Source of the DNA: Zhongshania aliphaticivorans
Lineage (GTDB): Bacteria > Pseudomonadota > Gammaproteobacteria > Pseudomonadales > Spongiibacteraceae
DNA: 64,000 nt
Assembly (NCBI RefSeq): GCF_902705875.1
Contig: NZ_CACSIK010000001.1
Coordinates: 1,295,994-1,359,993, forward strand
Reading direction: 5' to 3'
The notes beneath the pieces are model-generated. The model was not told where the DNA came from. It was given only the letters and a program-made list of their open reading frames with translations, and searched no databases. Both the position numbers and the translations under genes were made by a program. Below, in pieces: positions 8,655 through 16,396 of this stretch; within the stretch, counting starts at the first letter, position 1; every line of letters begins with the position of its first letter.

Positions 8655-8737
8655 GCGCGTTTTTATTTTATAAGTTGTTGATATTGAAGTATTTGTTTTT
8701 ATTTTTGAGGTTTTCTTTTGATGTTCATAAGTACTTT

Positions 8738-8753
8738 GATTTGCAAATTGCAA
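8738..8753. promoter_or_regulatory. TTGCAA-rich upstream element, copy 2
   Basis: GATTTGCAAATTGCAA, identical over 16 bp to the element at 5260. The centre is ~105 bp upstream of the -12 GC of the sigma-54 promoter at 8639-8654. The surrounding 100 bp are AT-rich, which would ease DNA bending. Confidence 0.6.
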
Positions 8754-8899
8754 CGCATAAAACAAATTTTGTTTTTAAACTGCAAATTAACACCATAGAG
8801 GCTCAAAAAAGGCTAGATAAGGCGGAGTGCTGGGGCACCCGCCAGGGAAGTGTTCAAGAAGGGGTGATTTGTAAAACTGTAGAATGCTTAAAGTAGTTG
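8754..8899. other. Rest of the flippase/priming-transferase intergenic region
   Basis: The gap between the flippase stop and the priming-transferase start is 320 bp. Besides the promoter and upstream element it is AT-rich with short A/T runs near 8760-8780. I see no clear terminator for the flippase gene and no ORF with a plausible start. Confidence 0.4.
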
Positions 8900-10138
8900 C
8901 TAGGTAATTACACGCGCTAATTTTTGGTGATATGAAATAATAACGGTGATCAATGCTACTGCTGCTAGGGCGTAGAGAACGATCATGGTCATGGATACGG
9001 TGAGTGCCCCCCAAGGAGCTGCACAGGCAACGGCTAGGCAGAATAAGCCTGTAAAGACCGTGGCGAGCATATTTTCTTTCCGTAAGTCATCGCTGGCCCT
9101 AAAGAACATACTGCCAGATTCGAATATCATGCGAGGTAGTGCAGAAACGCATAGACAGCTTATAAGAATACTCGCATCGGCCCATTGTTGACCAAATAGA
9201 ATTGGCACGTAAATGGGAGCAAGAGCGGCTTGAAGGAGAATGATAGGGGCGATAAAAGCCATGCCGGTTTTTAAAGCGCCAATATAGCCTTCGACAAGAT
9301 TACCACCTGCACGCTGAATATCGCATAACTTAGGTAGGAGTGCGGTATTAAACCCTTGCGTTAATGATAGGCTTATCCCAAGGCCTGCGTTTCGTGCAAA
9401 CGCATATAGACCAAATAGATCCGGGGTGAGTACGCGGCCAAGAATAAATAGATCGATTTGGTTGCGTCCATTTTTTAAGCACTCGGCTAAGAGTACGCCG
9501 CCGGAATAGCGACGCATTGCTTTCAGCTCTGCCACGGCAAATTGCCATGTAGGCTGCCAGTTCACACGGCGATTAATAATGATTACCCAGATTAATGCTG
9601 CCCCTATCTTTGGCCAAATTACGGACCAAACGCCGAATCCTGATATTGCCAGCCCAGCGGCAATAATATTATCTGCCGTTACCGTTAGCCCCATAATAAG
9701 CCCAGCCTCTTTCATGCGATTGCTGCGTTGCAGTAAATTGAACTGCACCATGGCAAAGGGGTAAATGAGATGAGTAAAGGCGAGGGTGCGTAGGAGATCG
9801 GTAAGTACTGGCGCATCGTAAAGTGTCGCTATATGTGGGGACAGCGAATATTGAAGGCCAAACATGACTAGCCCTAAGCTTAGATTTAACCAAAACACGG
9901 TAGTGCTAATAGTTGCTAGTTTAGAATCTTCAGCTTTCACAATGAGATTGCCAATACCGTTGCTGGCAAGAATTCGTATAATCTCTGCGCTAGCCACCGC
10001 AAGTGCTGCCACCCCATAGTCATTGAGGCTCAAGTAACGTGCCAGTATGAGTGTCGTCACTAGTCGAGAGACGCGAACCATCATTTCGCCGGCGGCAATC
10101 CAGCTCAGGTTTTTTATGAATCCTAGGTGTTCACTCAT
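8900..10138 (-). CDS. Polysaccharide flippase (Wzx-like, MOP superfamily)
   Basis: A 412-residue polytopic inner-membrane protein with about 12-14 hydrophobic helices. The N-terminal pattern GFIKNLSWIAAGEMMVRVSR followed by LARYLSLNDYGVAALA is characteristic of the oligosaccharide flippase (polysaccharide synthesis) family, which moves undecaprenyl-linked repeat units to the periplasm. LFILGRVLTPDLFGLYAFA in the middle repeats the motif. The ATG at 10138 fits family N-termini; an extension to 10195 would enter the promoter. Length is close to the usual ~420-480. It is a single-gene unit upstream of the priming-transferase operon. Together with the polymerase at the left edge it implies a Wzx/Wzy-dependent pathway. 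Confidence 0.87.
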   Translation of the reverse strand: MSEHLGFIKNLSWIAAGEMMVRVSRLVTTLILARYLSLNDYGVAALAVASAEIIRILASNGIGNLIVKAEDSKLATISTTVFWLNLSLGLVMFGLQYSLSPHIATLYDAPVLTDLLRTLAFTHLIYPFAMVQFNLLQRSNRMKEAGLIMGLTVTADNIIAAGLAISGFGVWSVIWPKIGAALIWVIIINRRVNWQPTWQFAVAELKAMRRYSGGVLLAECLKNGRNQIDLFILGRVLTPDLFGLYAFARNAGLGISLSLTQGFNTALLPKLCDIQRAGGNLVEGYIGALKTGMAFIAPIILLQAALAPIYVPILFGQQWADASILISCLCVSALPRMIFESGSMFFRASDDLRKENMLATVFTGLFCLAVACAAPWGALTVSMTMIVLYALAAVALITVIISYHQKLARVIT

Positions 10139-10190
10139 GGTGTGATTCCAATAATGGCTAACCGTTGTTACGGCTTGATGGACACTATAA

Positions 10191-10206
10191 AGCAATCATT
10201 GAGCCA
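10191..10206 (-). promoter_or_regulatory. Sigma-54 (-24/-12) promoter of the flippase gene
   Basis: The - strand reads CTGGCTCAATGATTGCT: TGGC and TTGCT with ten bases between GG and GC. The expected start is near 10179, a ~41-nt leader, like the other two promoters of this locus. Confidence 0.65.
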
Positions 10207-10285
10207 GTGTTTTGTGTTTTTAAGTTATTGTTTTATAAGGTTTAATTAAATTTATAAATTTCCATTTTGGCAAAATAGGAAGAGG

Positions 10286-10310
10286 TTTTGCATTTTGCAA
10301 TTCAAATTGC
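10286..10310. promoter_or_regulatory. TTGCAA-rich upstream element, copy 3 (diverged)
   Basis: The + strand has TTTTGCATTTTGCAA followed by TTCAAATTGC. It includes a perfect inverted repeat GCAATT-CA-AATTGC at 10297-10310. It shares GCAATTTG and the repeated TGCAAA units with the elements at 5260 and 8738. The centre of the repeat is ~110 bp upstream of the -12 GC of the flippase promoter. Confidence 0.5.
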
Positions 10311-10607
10311 TTCTGAATGCCGTTTTACAACGCTTAAAAATCGCCGAAAGCGACGTTAATGATGCGTTTGGGTTTAAATGTTAGCGGTAAGTACTTGTAA
10401 AATCACTAATATTACTCGTTAGATATGGCCTGAGATACTAGACATTTGCGCTAACAGCTTTTATTCTTCGCCTTGCTTAAAATTATAACAATACGACGGG
10501 TGCTTCATTTACAAAGAACTGTGTTTCATCGTTGCCTTTGATTGATTGCACGTTTTACGTGGCAAGCTGGGCGGCATTGGTAATGCAAAAATAATAAGAA
10601 GAATTCT
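10311..10607. other. Upstream region of the histidine kinase gene
   Basis: About 300 bp with no ORF of plausible codon use. It should hold the promoter of the + strand kinase operon, but I see no convincing -35/-10 pair; AT-rich tracts lie at 10470-10495. AAGAAG just before the ATG at 10608 serves as ribosome binding site. Confidence 0.4.
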
Positions 10608-12371
10608 ATGCTTCGATTGAGTGTGTCTAGGCGCAATTCACAAGGTTTTGCTGTGCAACGTTTGCTTGCGCTTTTGGCCGTAGTGTTAGCGCTTACGGTA
10701 ATTGCCTTTTTATTATGGAAAACCCTAGGTAACCCGCTTGAAACGGGTTTGCATATTATACGTTTGGAGCAATTAGACGCGGCTGAAAATGCGGATGCTG
10801 AGCTCAATCAACAAATTGCTCGTGGACGATTGTCGCTGGACTCTGGCCTGCAACGGATTGAGCTAGCAAGAGATCGCTTTTCTGCAGCCAAAGAAGCTAT
10901 AAGCCGTGGTCAAGCAAGTTTGCAGGGCTTGTCTCTACAGATTGATAGTGACTTAACGCAGTATGATAAAACCGCCGCTGACAAGTTAAGCCAATTAAAT
11001 GAATATTCGGCAAAACTAGCGCGCTTGGCACAGCATTTTTCAATAATGCGTGTAGCCGGTATCTCAATGCTTAATGTGCCCGCGGTTAATCGTTCAGAAA
11101 GTTTACGCGAGAACTTGATGGCGTTATTACGGGAAGCTACGGCTTACGCAATTCAATCTACGCCTAGCAACGCCTACACCTTAGATGACTTGGCAAGGAA
11201 TATTCGTGCTGCGGAAGATCAGCTGGATAGCGATAGTGAGCGCGGCGCACTGCGACATTTACTCTCCACCGTAGATGAATTGCGCAGTACAGCAGACCAA
11301 TTACAAGCGCTAACCGTTCAGTTTGACACGATTGCCACTGGCACGGCCCTCTATAATCTGCGGGCTGGGTATGAGAAACATTTCAATAATCTGCAAGCCA
11401 CGGCTAAAAGTTACCGGCAAACACTCGCGGTTTATGCAGTGGCGCTATTACTGGCCTTTGGTGTGATTGCCGTCCGTTTACGATCAAGTTTCTCTGCCTT
11501 GGATCGGCTTAATAGTGAGTTACAGGATGCGAATGTCAATTTAGAGAAAATTGTTGATAAGCGTACGCAGGCCCTTAGTAAGGCTTTAGATGATCTGAAA
11601 ATGCAGCAAGGTCAGCTTATTCAGTCAGAAAAAATGGCCTCATTGGGGCAAATGGTCGCCGGTGTTGCGCACGAAATTAATACGCCTCTAGGTTACGCGT
11701 CTAGCAATGTAGAGATTGTACGAGAATCTTTGCAGGCTACAGACGAGGAGCTTGACGCCGAGAGTATCGCTGAGTTCGATATGTTGCTCGCCGATACTGA
11801 GTTTGGTTTAAAGCAGATTGCCGAGTTAGTGATGAGTCTGAAAGATTTTAGTCGCGTAGATCGATCACAATCACAGCTTTTTGATTTAAATGAGGGTGTT
11901 GATACCGCACTTAAAATTTGTAACAGCGAGCTTAAAGACCGAGTAAAGGTAACTCGAGCATTCGCCGAATTGCCGCAGATCAGCTGTGCGCCATCGCAAT
12001 TAAATCAGGTATTTCTCAATCTTATTACCAATGCCGCGCAGGCTATGGACGGTGAAGGGCAGATTGTTATCCGTACAAGTTTAATCGATGACGAGGTCGA
12101 AGTGGCGATTAGTGATACCGGCAGCGGCATGGATGAAGAAACCCAAGCTCATATTTTTGAGCCATTTTTCACCACTAAGCCGATCGGCAAAGGGACGGGG
12201 CTAGGTTTGTCGATTGTATTTCGAATCATTGAAGATCACGGTGGATCAATACGGGTAGAGTCTGAGATAGGCAAAGGAACAGAATTTATTATTCGTTTAC
12301 CAGTTGGCGGTAATAGCAGCAATGCAGACCGGCAATCGACACCAGATGTAGTTGTACTTGGAGATGCGTAA
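10608..12371 (+). CDS. Membrane sensor histidine kinase
   Basis: A 587-residue kinase. A helix at ~18-38 and a second at ~272-292 bracket a ~230-residue periplasmic, mostly helical region with no recognised ligand domain. Then comes a coiled-coil (~300-340) and the dimerisation box KMASLGQMVAGVAHEINTP with phospho-acceptor His355. The ATPase part shows the N box NLITNAAQAM, the G1 box DTGSGMD, the F box FEPFFTTK and the G2 box GTGLGLS. It belongs to the AHEINTP subclass, like the kinases at 20065 and 59116. The response regulator gene begins 3 nt after its stop, so the two should form a pair. It is divergent from the exopolysaccharide flippase, which hints at but does not prove a link. Confidence 0.88.
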   Translation: MLRLSVSRRNSQGFAVQRLLALLAVVLALTVIAFLLWKTLGNPLETGLHIIRLEQLDAAENADAELNQQIARGRLSLDSGLQRIELARDRFSAAKEAISRGQASLQGLSLQIDSDLTQYDKTAADKLSQLNEYSAKLARLAQHFSIMRVAGISMLNVPAVNRSESLRENLMALLREATAYAIQSTPSNAYTLDDLARNIRAAEDQLDSDSERGALRHLLSTVDELRSTADQLQALTVQFDTIATGTALYNLRAGYEKHFNNLQATAKSYRQTLAVYAVALLLAFGVIAVRLRSSFSALDRLNSELQDANVNLEKIVDKRTQALSKALDDLKMQQGQLIQSEKMASLGQMVAGVAHEINTPLGYASSNVEIVRESLQATDEELDAESIAEFDMLLADTEFGLKQIAELVMSLKDFSRVDRSQSQLFDLNEGVDTALKICNSELKDRVKVTRAFAELPQISCAPSQLNQVFLNLITNAAQAMDGEGQIVIRTSLIDDEVEVAISDTGSGMDEETQAHIFEPFFTTKPIGKGTGLGLSIVFRIIEDHGGSIRVESEIGKGTEFIIRLPVGGNSSNADRQSTPDVVVLGDA

Positions 12372-12374
12372 AGT

Positions 12375-13334
12375 ATGAATACAAGCTTAGAGACTGGGGC
12401 AGAGCCGCAACGTGCTCGCATTTTGTTTGTTGATGACGAACCTCGAATTCTCATTGCCTTAAAGGCGCTCTTTCGGCGTGATTACGATGTAGTCACTGCA
12501 GCTTCAGGCGAGGCGGCACTTGAAATTTTGCGTGAAGGCGATGTCGACGTTGTGGTGAGTGATCAGCGAATGCCGGAAATGACCGGTGTTGAGGTGCTTC
12601 GAAAAGCTAAAGATCTTCGCCCTCGTGCTATCCGAGTTTTGCTAACTGGATATTCAGACCTGAGTGCTATTTTGGCAGCGATAAATGAGGGTGAAATATT
12701 CAGGTTTATTAACAAACCTTGGTCCAATGTTGACTTGCGCTCAACCATTGCAGCGGCAGTAAAGGCTTCTACTGTTGATTATGTTAAAGCGCCGGAGGCA
12801 CCCGAAGAGGATTTAACTGAGCGCGTTCATATTCCCGGTGTTGATGATGTTGGCACCTTGATATTGGACGATGACGAAGCAACAAGAAGCACCTTACAGC
12901 GAGTTTTAGGGCGTGAGCGGTCAGTTTATTGTGCCTCAAACTTAGATGAGGCCCTCAACCTGCTTGAGCGGCATAAAATGGGTGTTATTGTCACCGAGGT
13001 TAGCGTTGGCGGGGAGCCAGTGACTGAATTACTGACTGCACTTCGGCAGCATTACCCTAGTTTAGTCGCAATAGTTTTAACATCGCAGTCAGATGCCGAG
13101 CAGGGCATTGATCTTATTAATAGAGGACAAATCTATCGTTTTTTGAGTAAGCCCATTAGTGAAGGTTTATTGCGTGGCAGTGTGAATTTAGCAATGCGTC
13201 GATTTGAAATTTTGCAAAAACACCCAGCACAAACTTTACGCATTGCCGCAGAGGCCACGCCGCCACCGCCTCCGGAGTCAGATCGTCGTGGCGTGTTTCA
13301 ACGAATTGGTCGTTTGTTTGGATTGACGGCATGA
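12375..13334 (+). CDS. Double-receiver response regulator with a D-to-E second receiver
   Basis: A 319-residue protein with two CheY-like receiver domains and no DNA-binding or enzymatic output. REC1 (~residues 14-130) has the acidic pair VDDEP, the phospho-acceptor Asp63 in VVSDQRMPEM, the Thr in LLTGYSD and Lys in INKPW. REC2 (~158-285) has LDDDE, TSQSD and LSKPIS, but the acceptor position reads VIVTEVSVGG, so Glu208 replaces Asp. That change often mimics the phosphorylated state. A proline stretch and a short basic tail (~295-319) end the protein. It lies 3 nt after the kinase gene. It may act by protein contact; the TonB-like gene 19 nt downstream is a possible partner. Confidence 0.87.
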   Translation: MNTSLETGAEPQRARILFVDDEPRILIALKALFRRDYDVVTAASGEAALEILREGDVDVVVSDQRMPEMTGVEVLRKAKDLRPRAIRVLLTGYSDLSAILAAINEGEIFRFINKPWSNVDLRSTIAAAVKASTVDYVKAPEAPEEDLTERVHIPGVDDVGTLILDDDEATRSTLQRVLGRERSVYCASNLDEALNLLERHKMGVIVTEVSVGGEPVTELLTALRQHYPSLVAIVLTSQSDAEQGIDLINRGQIYRFLSKPISEGLLRGSVNLAMRRFEILQKHPAQTLRIAAEATPPPPPESDRRGVFQRIGRLFGLTA

Positions 13335-13353
13335 GTAATCAAGGGATCACGGC

Positions 13354-14145
13354 ATGAGCAATACTATGAGTACGCCAGATCAAAAGCAGGGTTTAGGGCA
13401 GTCTGCTGAATCCGTGATAGCCATTGCCTTGTTATGTGTATGTGCTGCGGCAGGTATAGCGGCGTGGTTGTTGTCGGGGAAGGAGGCAACAATAACCCTA
13501 TCTGAGCAAGGTGAGTTGGCAAAGGTGACGGCAGTTCAGGCTGAGGAGCAGATACTTACAGAAGAGCAGGCGGTGTTAGCTGAGTGGCAGGCACGGTTAG
13601 ATGGTGAATTTAGCCAGCGTGAGCAAAATATGCGGCAACAAGCCCAATTAGTGACGATGCAACAGCAATCAGAAGCGCTTGCTATGGCGCAAGCGTCAGC
13701 AGAGGCCGCCGCTAGGGCGGCAGAGGTGGCTGAAGCTCGGGCACGGAACGCAGAACAACAGCGACAATTAGCACTGGCAAAGATTGAAGAGAAGGCTTTG
13801 GCTGCAAATACTTCAGCGGTGGATTCTAAGACTAAGTCCGGAGCTGCTGATCTGGCCGTCGAAGATAGGGTGCCGGCAAGTATTGATTGGAATAGTTGCG
13901 CACGACCTGAATACCCAGAGGAGTCGGTTCGATTTGGTCAGCAAGGCACGGTGACAATGGCGTTTACGGTTGATGCTAATGGTCAGCCTAGCGAGGGCAA
14001 GATCGTGGAAACAAGTGGTACGCGCCGCCTTGATTATCGCGCGTTATCAGCTTTGTCACGGTGTAAATTTGAACCAGAAAGAGTGAATGGCAATGCGATT
14101 AGCTCATTGGCGCAAGTGCGATTTACATGGAAGCTTACCCGTTAA
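13354..14145 (+). CDS. TonB-family energy transducer-like protein
   Basis: A 263-residue protein anchored by one N-terminal helix (~residues 22-43) with the bulk in the periplasm. Residues ~60-150 form a long Gln/Ala/Glu/Arg-rich coiled-coil instead of the usual Pro-rich TonB spacer. The last ~85 residues match the TonB C-terminal domain: RPEYPEESVRFGQQGTVTM, FTVDANGQPSEGKIVETSG, then LDYRALSALSRCKFEPERV. Two Cys flank this domain. AAGGGA precedes the ATG at 13354. It follows the double-receiver gene by 19 nt and no exbB/exbD is near, so an energy-coupling role is uncertain; such proteins can also act as envelope-spanning scaffolds. Operon with the kinase pair is inferred from spacing. Confidence 0.8.
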   Translation: MSNTMSTPDQKQGLGQSAESVIAIALLCVCAAAGIAAWLLSGKEATITLSEQGELAKVTAVQAEEQILTEEQAVLAEWQARLDGEFSQREQNMRQQAQLVTMQQQSEALAMAQASAEAAARAAEVAEARARNAEQQRQLALAKIEEKALAANTSAVDSKTKSGAADLAVEDRVPASIDWNSCARPEYPEESVRFGQQGTVTMAFTVDANGQPSEGKIVETSGTRRLDYRALSALSRCKFEPERVNGNAISSLAQVRFTWKLTR

Positions 14146-14166
14146 GTAAAAGAGGGTGGTGCTTCA

Positions 14167-14439
14167 CTACCAGTTCTCGGGCGTTTGGTTTTTTAAGCGA
14201 TACGCAAAGGCAATAATTTCGGCGACAGCGATGTAAAGCTCTCTTGGTATTTCGTTGTCGAGTTCTACCCGTGTAAGTAACTGTAGTAATTCACTATTCT
14301 GGTAAATGGGGATGTCATATTCTGTGCCTATCTCCAAGATTTGTCTGGCGGTTTCTCCTTCCCCTTTAGCGCTCACCACGGGGGCCTTGTGCCCGTCATA
14401 ATGCAGTGATACGGCAATTTCTCCTGGCGACTTATTCAT
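14167..14439 (-). CDS. FlhB C-terminal-like export switch protein
   Basis: A 90-residue protein equal to the cytoplasmic C-terminal part of FlhB/YscU (EscU family). AVSLHYDGHKAPVVSAKG matches the segment around the FlhB cleavage region, but the autocleavage NPTH motif is absent; GTEYDIPIYQNSELLQLL is the conserved following block. Stand-alone copies of this domain are known in many flagellated proteobacteria and are thought to influence switching of export specificity. Its start overlaps the stop of the fliK gene by 4 nt (ATGA), so it is translated with it. No membrane segment. The exact role of stand-alone forms is not settled. Confidence 0.82.
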   Translation of the reverse strand: MNKSPGEIAVSLHYDGHKAPVVSAKGEGETARQILEIGTEYDIPIYQNSELLQLLTRVELDNEIPRELYIAVAEIIAFAYRLKNQTPENW

Positions 14440-15722
14440 GCTTGGGTATCCAATAATGAATGGGCATATATCTCTGAGGTATTTACCGTGATGTTTTCAC
14501 TGCGGCATTGGATATTTTCGGTAGTGATGCCCTGATCACTAAGGCTTTGTATTAATTGATGACATTGAGATTCTATTAGGGACGATGTTGCCTTTTTCTC
14601 AGCACTAAACTGAATGTTGATATCAGGGTTTTGACTAACTTTTGCACGAATTGGACCTAAGCCGGGAAGATCAAAGCTGAGTGTGATTGTCCATTTATGT
14701 TGTTGGCTATCGGCTGTGGGGGAAGTTTGTGGGGACTGTTCATTGGCGTCCTCACGATTGAATTTCTGTAGGTGTAGTTGCCAAACATCAATATCATCAT
14801 TATCGCGCACCGGTATTTCAACCATATACTGACTTTGTGATTTGTCACTTTGTTGTAAGTGGAGTAATTGGTGCGATTCTTGGCGGGCAATGCTGCCACG
14901 TACATCGCGCAATAGCTGTTGTAGTACCTCAAGCTCAGTATCTGATGGGGTTAGTGTTGCTGCTTGGCGGCTTTGTGGAATCAGCTCGCCTGGTAGAGAC
15001 GTGCTGCTGGGCTTGGTCGTTGTTTGGGGATAGGCCGCAGCACCAAGATTACTGGTGATACTTGGGGTGTTGGCAAGGTTGCTGCGGGATAAAGGTGAAT
15101 ATTCACGAGGCAAGGGCGTTTCTTTCCCTGTTTTGATGCTCGCTTGGTTTAAGTCATTTAAGCGATGACTGATATCCTGGCTTAATTTGAGCAGTGCGCG
15201 CTTAAGATCCTTTGGGGGGATTTCTCCCTTGGCTATTTGACTCTCCAGGAAAAGGCCACTTTGTAATATTGCCTGGCGTAAGCCAGCGGGGTCAGAGGTT
15301 TGGGATTTTCCAGCTATAGCGCTGATAAAGTCCCTAGCAAGTTCTGTGATATTTGATTGTTGGGGCATCTTAGCCAATTTGTTGAGGTTGGCTAAAAGCT
15401 GGCCAACACTCTGTTGTTGGGGCAGTGCGGCGCGCAGCTGGTCGTTAATTGGCTTGCTGCTAGGAGAAAGTATTTGGAGTTGAGGTCGGTGTTTATGGTC
15501 CTTACCCGTTACTTGAAGTAAGAGTTTTTCTCCGTGACGCAGGGCAGTTTGGCTTTCAGCCATCATCCTTAAGTTACCTGAGGCAAGTTCGTAGAGGTGG
15601 TCGGCGCGCTGGCCAGCAACGACTGCTGCGAGTACACGGCCTATAGCCAATACGGGTGCGGGCCCCGCTGGCCGATTGACGGCAGCAGGTTGGGTGGCAA
15701 AGCTTGGATTGATAATAACCAT
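14436..15722 (-). CDS. fliK: Flagellar hook-length control protein FliK-like
   Basis: A 428-residue, Gln/Ser/Pro-rich protein. The N-terminal half is low in conservation and helical; a Ser/Thr/Pro-rich linker (~210-250) leads to a C-terminal domain (~300-400) with KWTITLSFDLPGLGPIRAK and INIQFSAEKKAT, typical of the hook-length control C-terminal domain. FliK is secreted through the flagellar export gate, measures hook length and triggers the FlhB switch. The coupled FlhB-like gene supports this role. The ATG at 15722 follows a weak ribosome site. A FliA-type promoter match lies upstream (15771-15797). No other flagellar genes are in the window, so this pair sits apart from a main flagellar cluster. 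Confidence 0.72.
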   Translation of the reverse strand: MVIINPSFATQPAAVNRPAGPAPVLAIGRVLAAVVAGQRADHLYELASGNLRMMAESQTALRHGEKLLLQVTGKDHKHRPQLQILSPSSKPINDQLRAALPQQQSVGQLLANLNKLAKMPQQSNITELARDFISAIAGKSQTSDPAGLRQAILQSGLFLESQIAKGEIPPKDLKRALLKLSQDISHRLNDLNQASIKTGKETPLPREYSPLSRSNLANTPSITSNLGAAAYPQTTTKPSSTSLPGELIPQSRQAATLTPSDTELEVLQQLLRDVRGSIARQESHQLLHLQQSDKSQSQYMVEIPVRDNDDIDVWQLHLQKFNREDANEQSPQTSPTADSQQHKWTITLSFDLPGLGPIRAKVSQNPDINIQFSAEKKATSSLIESQCHQLIQSLSDQGITTENIQCRSENITVNTSEIYAHSLLDTQA

Positions 15723-15770
15723 ACTTAACAATGCTTCTGCAGATTTTTTGGGTGGATATAGTCTTACATT

Positions 15771-15797
15771 CTATCGGTAAATAATCGCGTCACTTGA
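15771..15797 (-). promoter_or_regulatory. Possible FliA (sigma-28) promoter of fliK
   Basis: The - strand reads TCAA, 15 bases, then ACCGATAG; the FliA consensus is TAAA-N15-GCCGATAA. Two -10 bases and one -35 base differ. The expected start is ~15765, giving a ~43-nt leader to the ATG at 15722. It fits a late flagellar gene. Confidence 0.5.
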
Positions 15798-15810
15798 GAA
15801 CTTTTCAATT

Positions 15811-15830
15811 ATATATCGTGCACGATATAT
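15811..15830. promoter_or_regulatory. Perfect 20-bp palindrome, probable OhrR/MarR operator
   Basis: ATATATCGTG followed directly by its complement CACGATATAT. It ends one base before a -35 match for the gpx-ohrR operon, whose second gene encodes an OhrR-type MarR repressor. This is the layout expected of autoregulation by peroxide-sensing OhrR. Confidence 0.75.
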
Positions 15831-15859
15831 TTGCACACGACATAAATTTTTGTTTTAAT
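15831..15859 (+). promoter_or_regulatory. Promoter of gpx-ohrR
   Basis: TTGCAC (15831-15836), a 17-bp spacer and TTTAAT (15854-15859) form a sigma-70 promoter. It abuts the 20-bp palindrome, so a bound repressor would block polymerase. Confidence 0.6.
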
Positions 15860-15913
15860 GATGTTTAGTGAGCAAATATATTTGATGACATCAAAATACC
15901 CAGAGGATTTATT

Positions 15914-16396
15914 ATGACTAACTTGTATGATTTTGAGATTTCTAACCTTCAAGGCAAACCCTTGGATTTATCAGCCTATAAAGGAAAAGTTGTACTGGTT
16001 GTTAACACCGCGAGTAAATGTGGTCTGACGCCGCAGTATGAGGGCTTGCAAGCCCTCTACGATCAGTATCAAGATAAGGGCTTGGTGATCTTGGGTGCGC
16101 CTTGTAATCAGTTTGCAAATCAGGAGCCGGGCGACGCAAAAACAATTGAGGGGAGCTGCTTAATGAATTATGGAGTGAGTTTTCCTATTACAGAAAAAAT
16201 TGATGTAAATGGAAAGAATGCTCACCCTTTATTTGCGTATTTGAAAAAAGCGGCACCTGGCACCTTAAGTAATGCTGTTAAGTGGAATTTCACAAAATTT
16301 TTGATTGGTAAAGACGGTGTCGCTGTAAAGCGTTTTGCGCCCACAGCAAAGCCGGAAAGCCTCGTTGCAGATATTGAGGCGGCACTGGCTGTATGA
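15914..16396 (+). CDS. gpx: Glutathione peroxidase family (thiol peroxidase-type)
   Basis: A 160-residue cytoplasmic peroxidase with the thioredoxin fold. It reduces organic and hydrogen peroxides. The peroxidatic Cys36 lies in NTASKCGLTPQYEGL (Cys, not selenocysteine); the catalytic tetrad partners are in APCNQFANQEPG (Gln, Asn) and KWNFTKFLIG (Trp, Asn). A further Cys at about residue 70 and one near 82 could resolve in a thioredoxin-dependent cycle. No signal peptide. AGAGGA precedes the ATG. Its stop overlaps the ohrR start by 4 nt (ATGA). The pairing with an OhrR-type repressor suggests induction by organic hydroperoxides, replacing the usual ohr partner gene. Confidence 0.92.
   Translation: MTNLYDFEISNLQGKPLDLSAYKGKVVLVVNTASKCGLTPQYEGLQALYDQYQDKGLVILGAPCNQFANQEPGDAKTIEGSCLMNYGVSFPITEKIDVNGKNAHPLFAYLKKAAPGTLSNAVKWNFTKFLIGKDGVAVKRFAPTAKPESLVADIEAALAV

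Noticed and set aside
12375..13334. Double-receiver protein as the sigma-54 activator of the EPS promoters.
   Set aside because: It has no AAA+ or DNA-binding domain, so cannot be an enhancer-binding activator itself.
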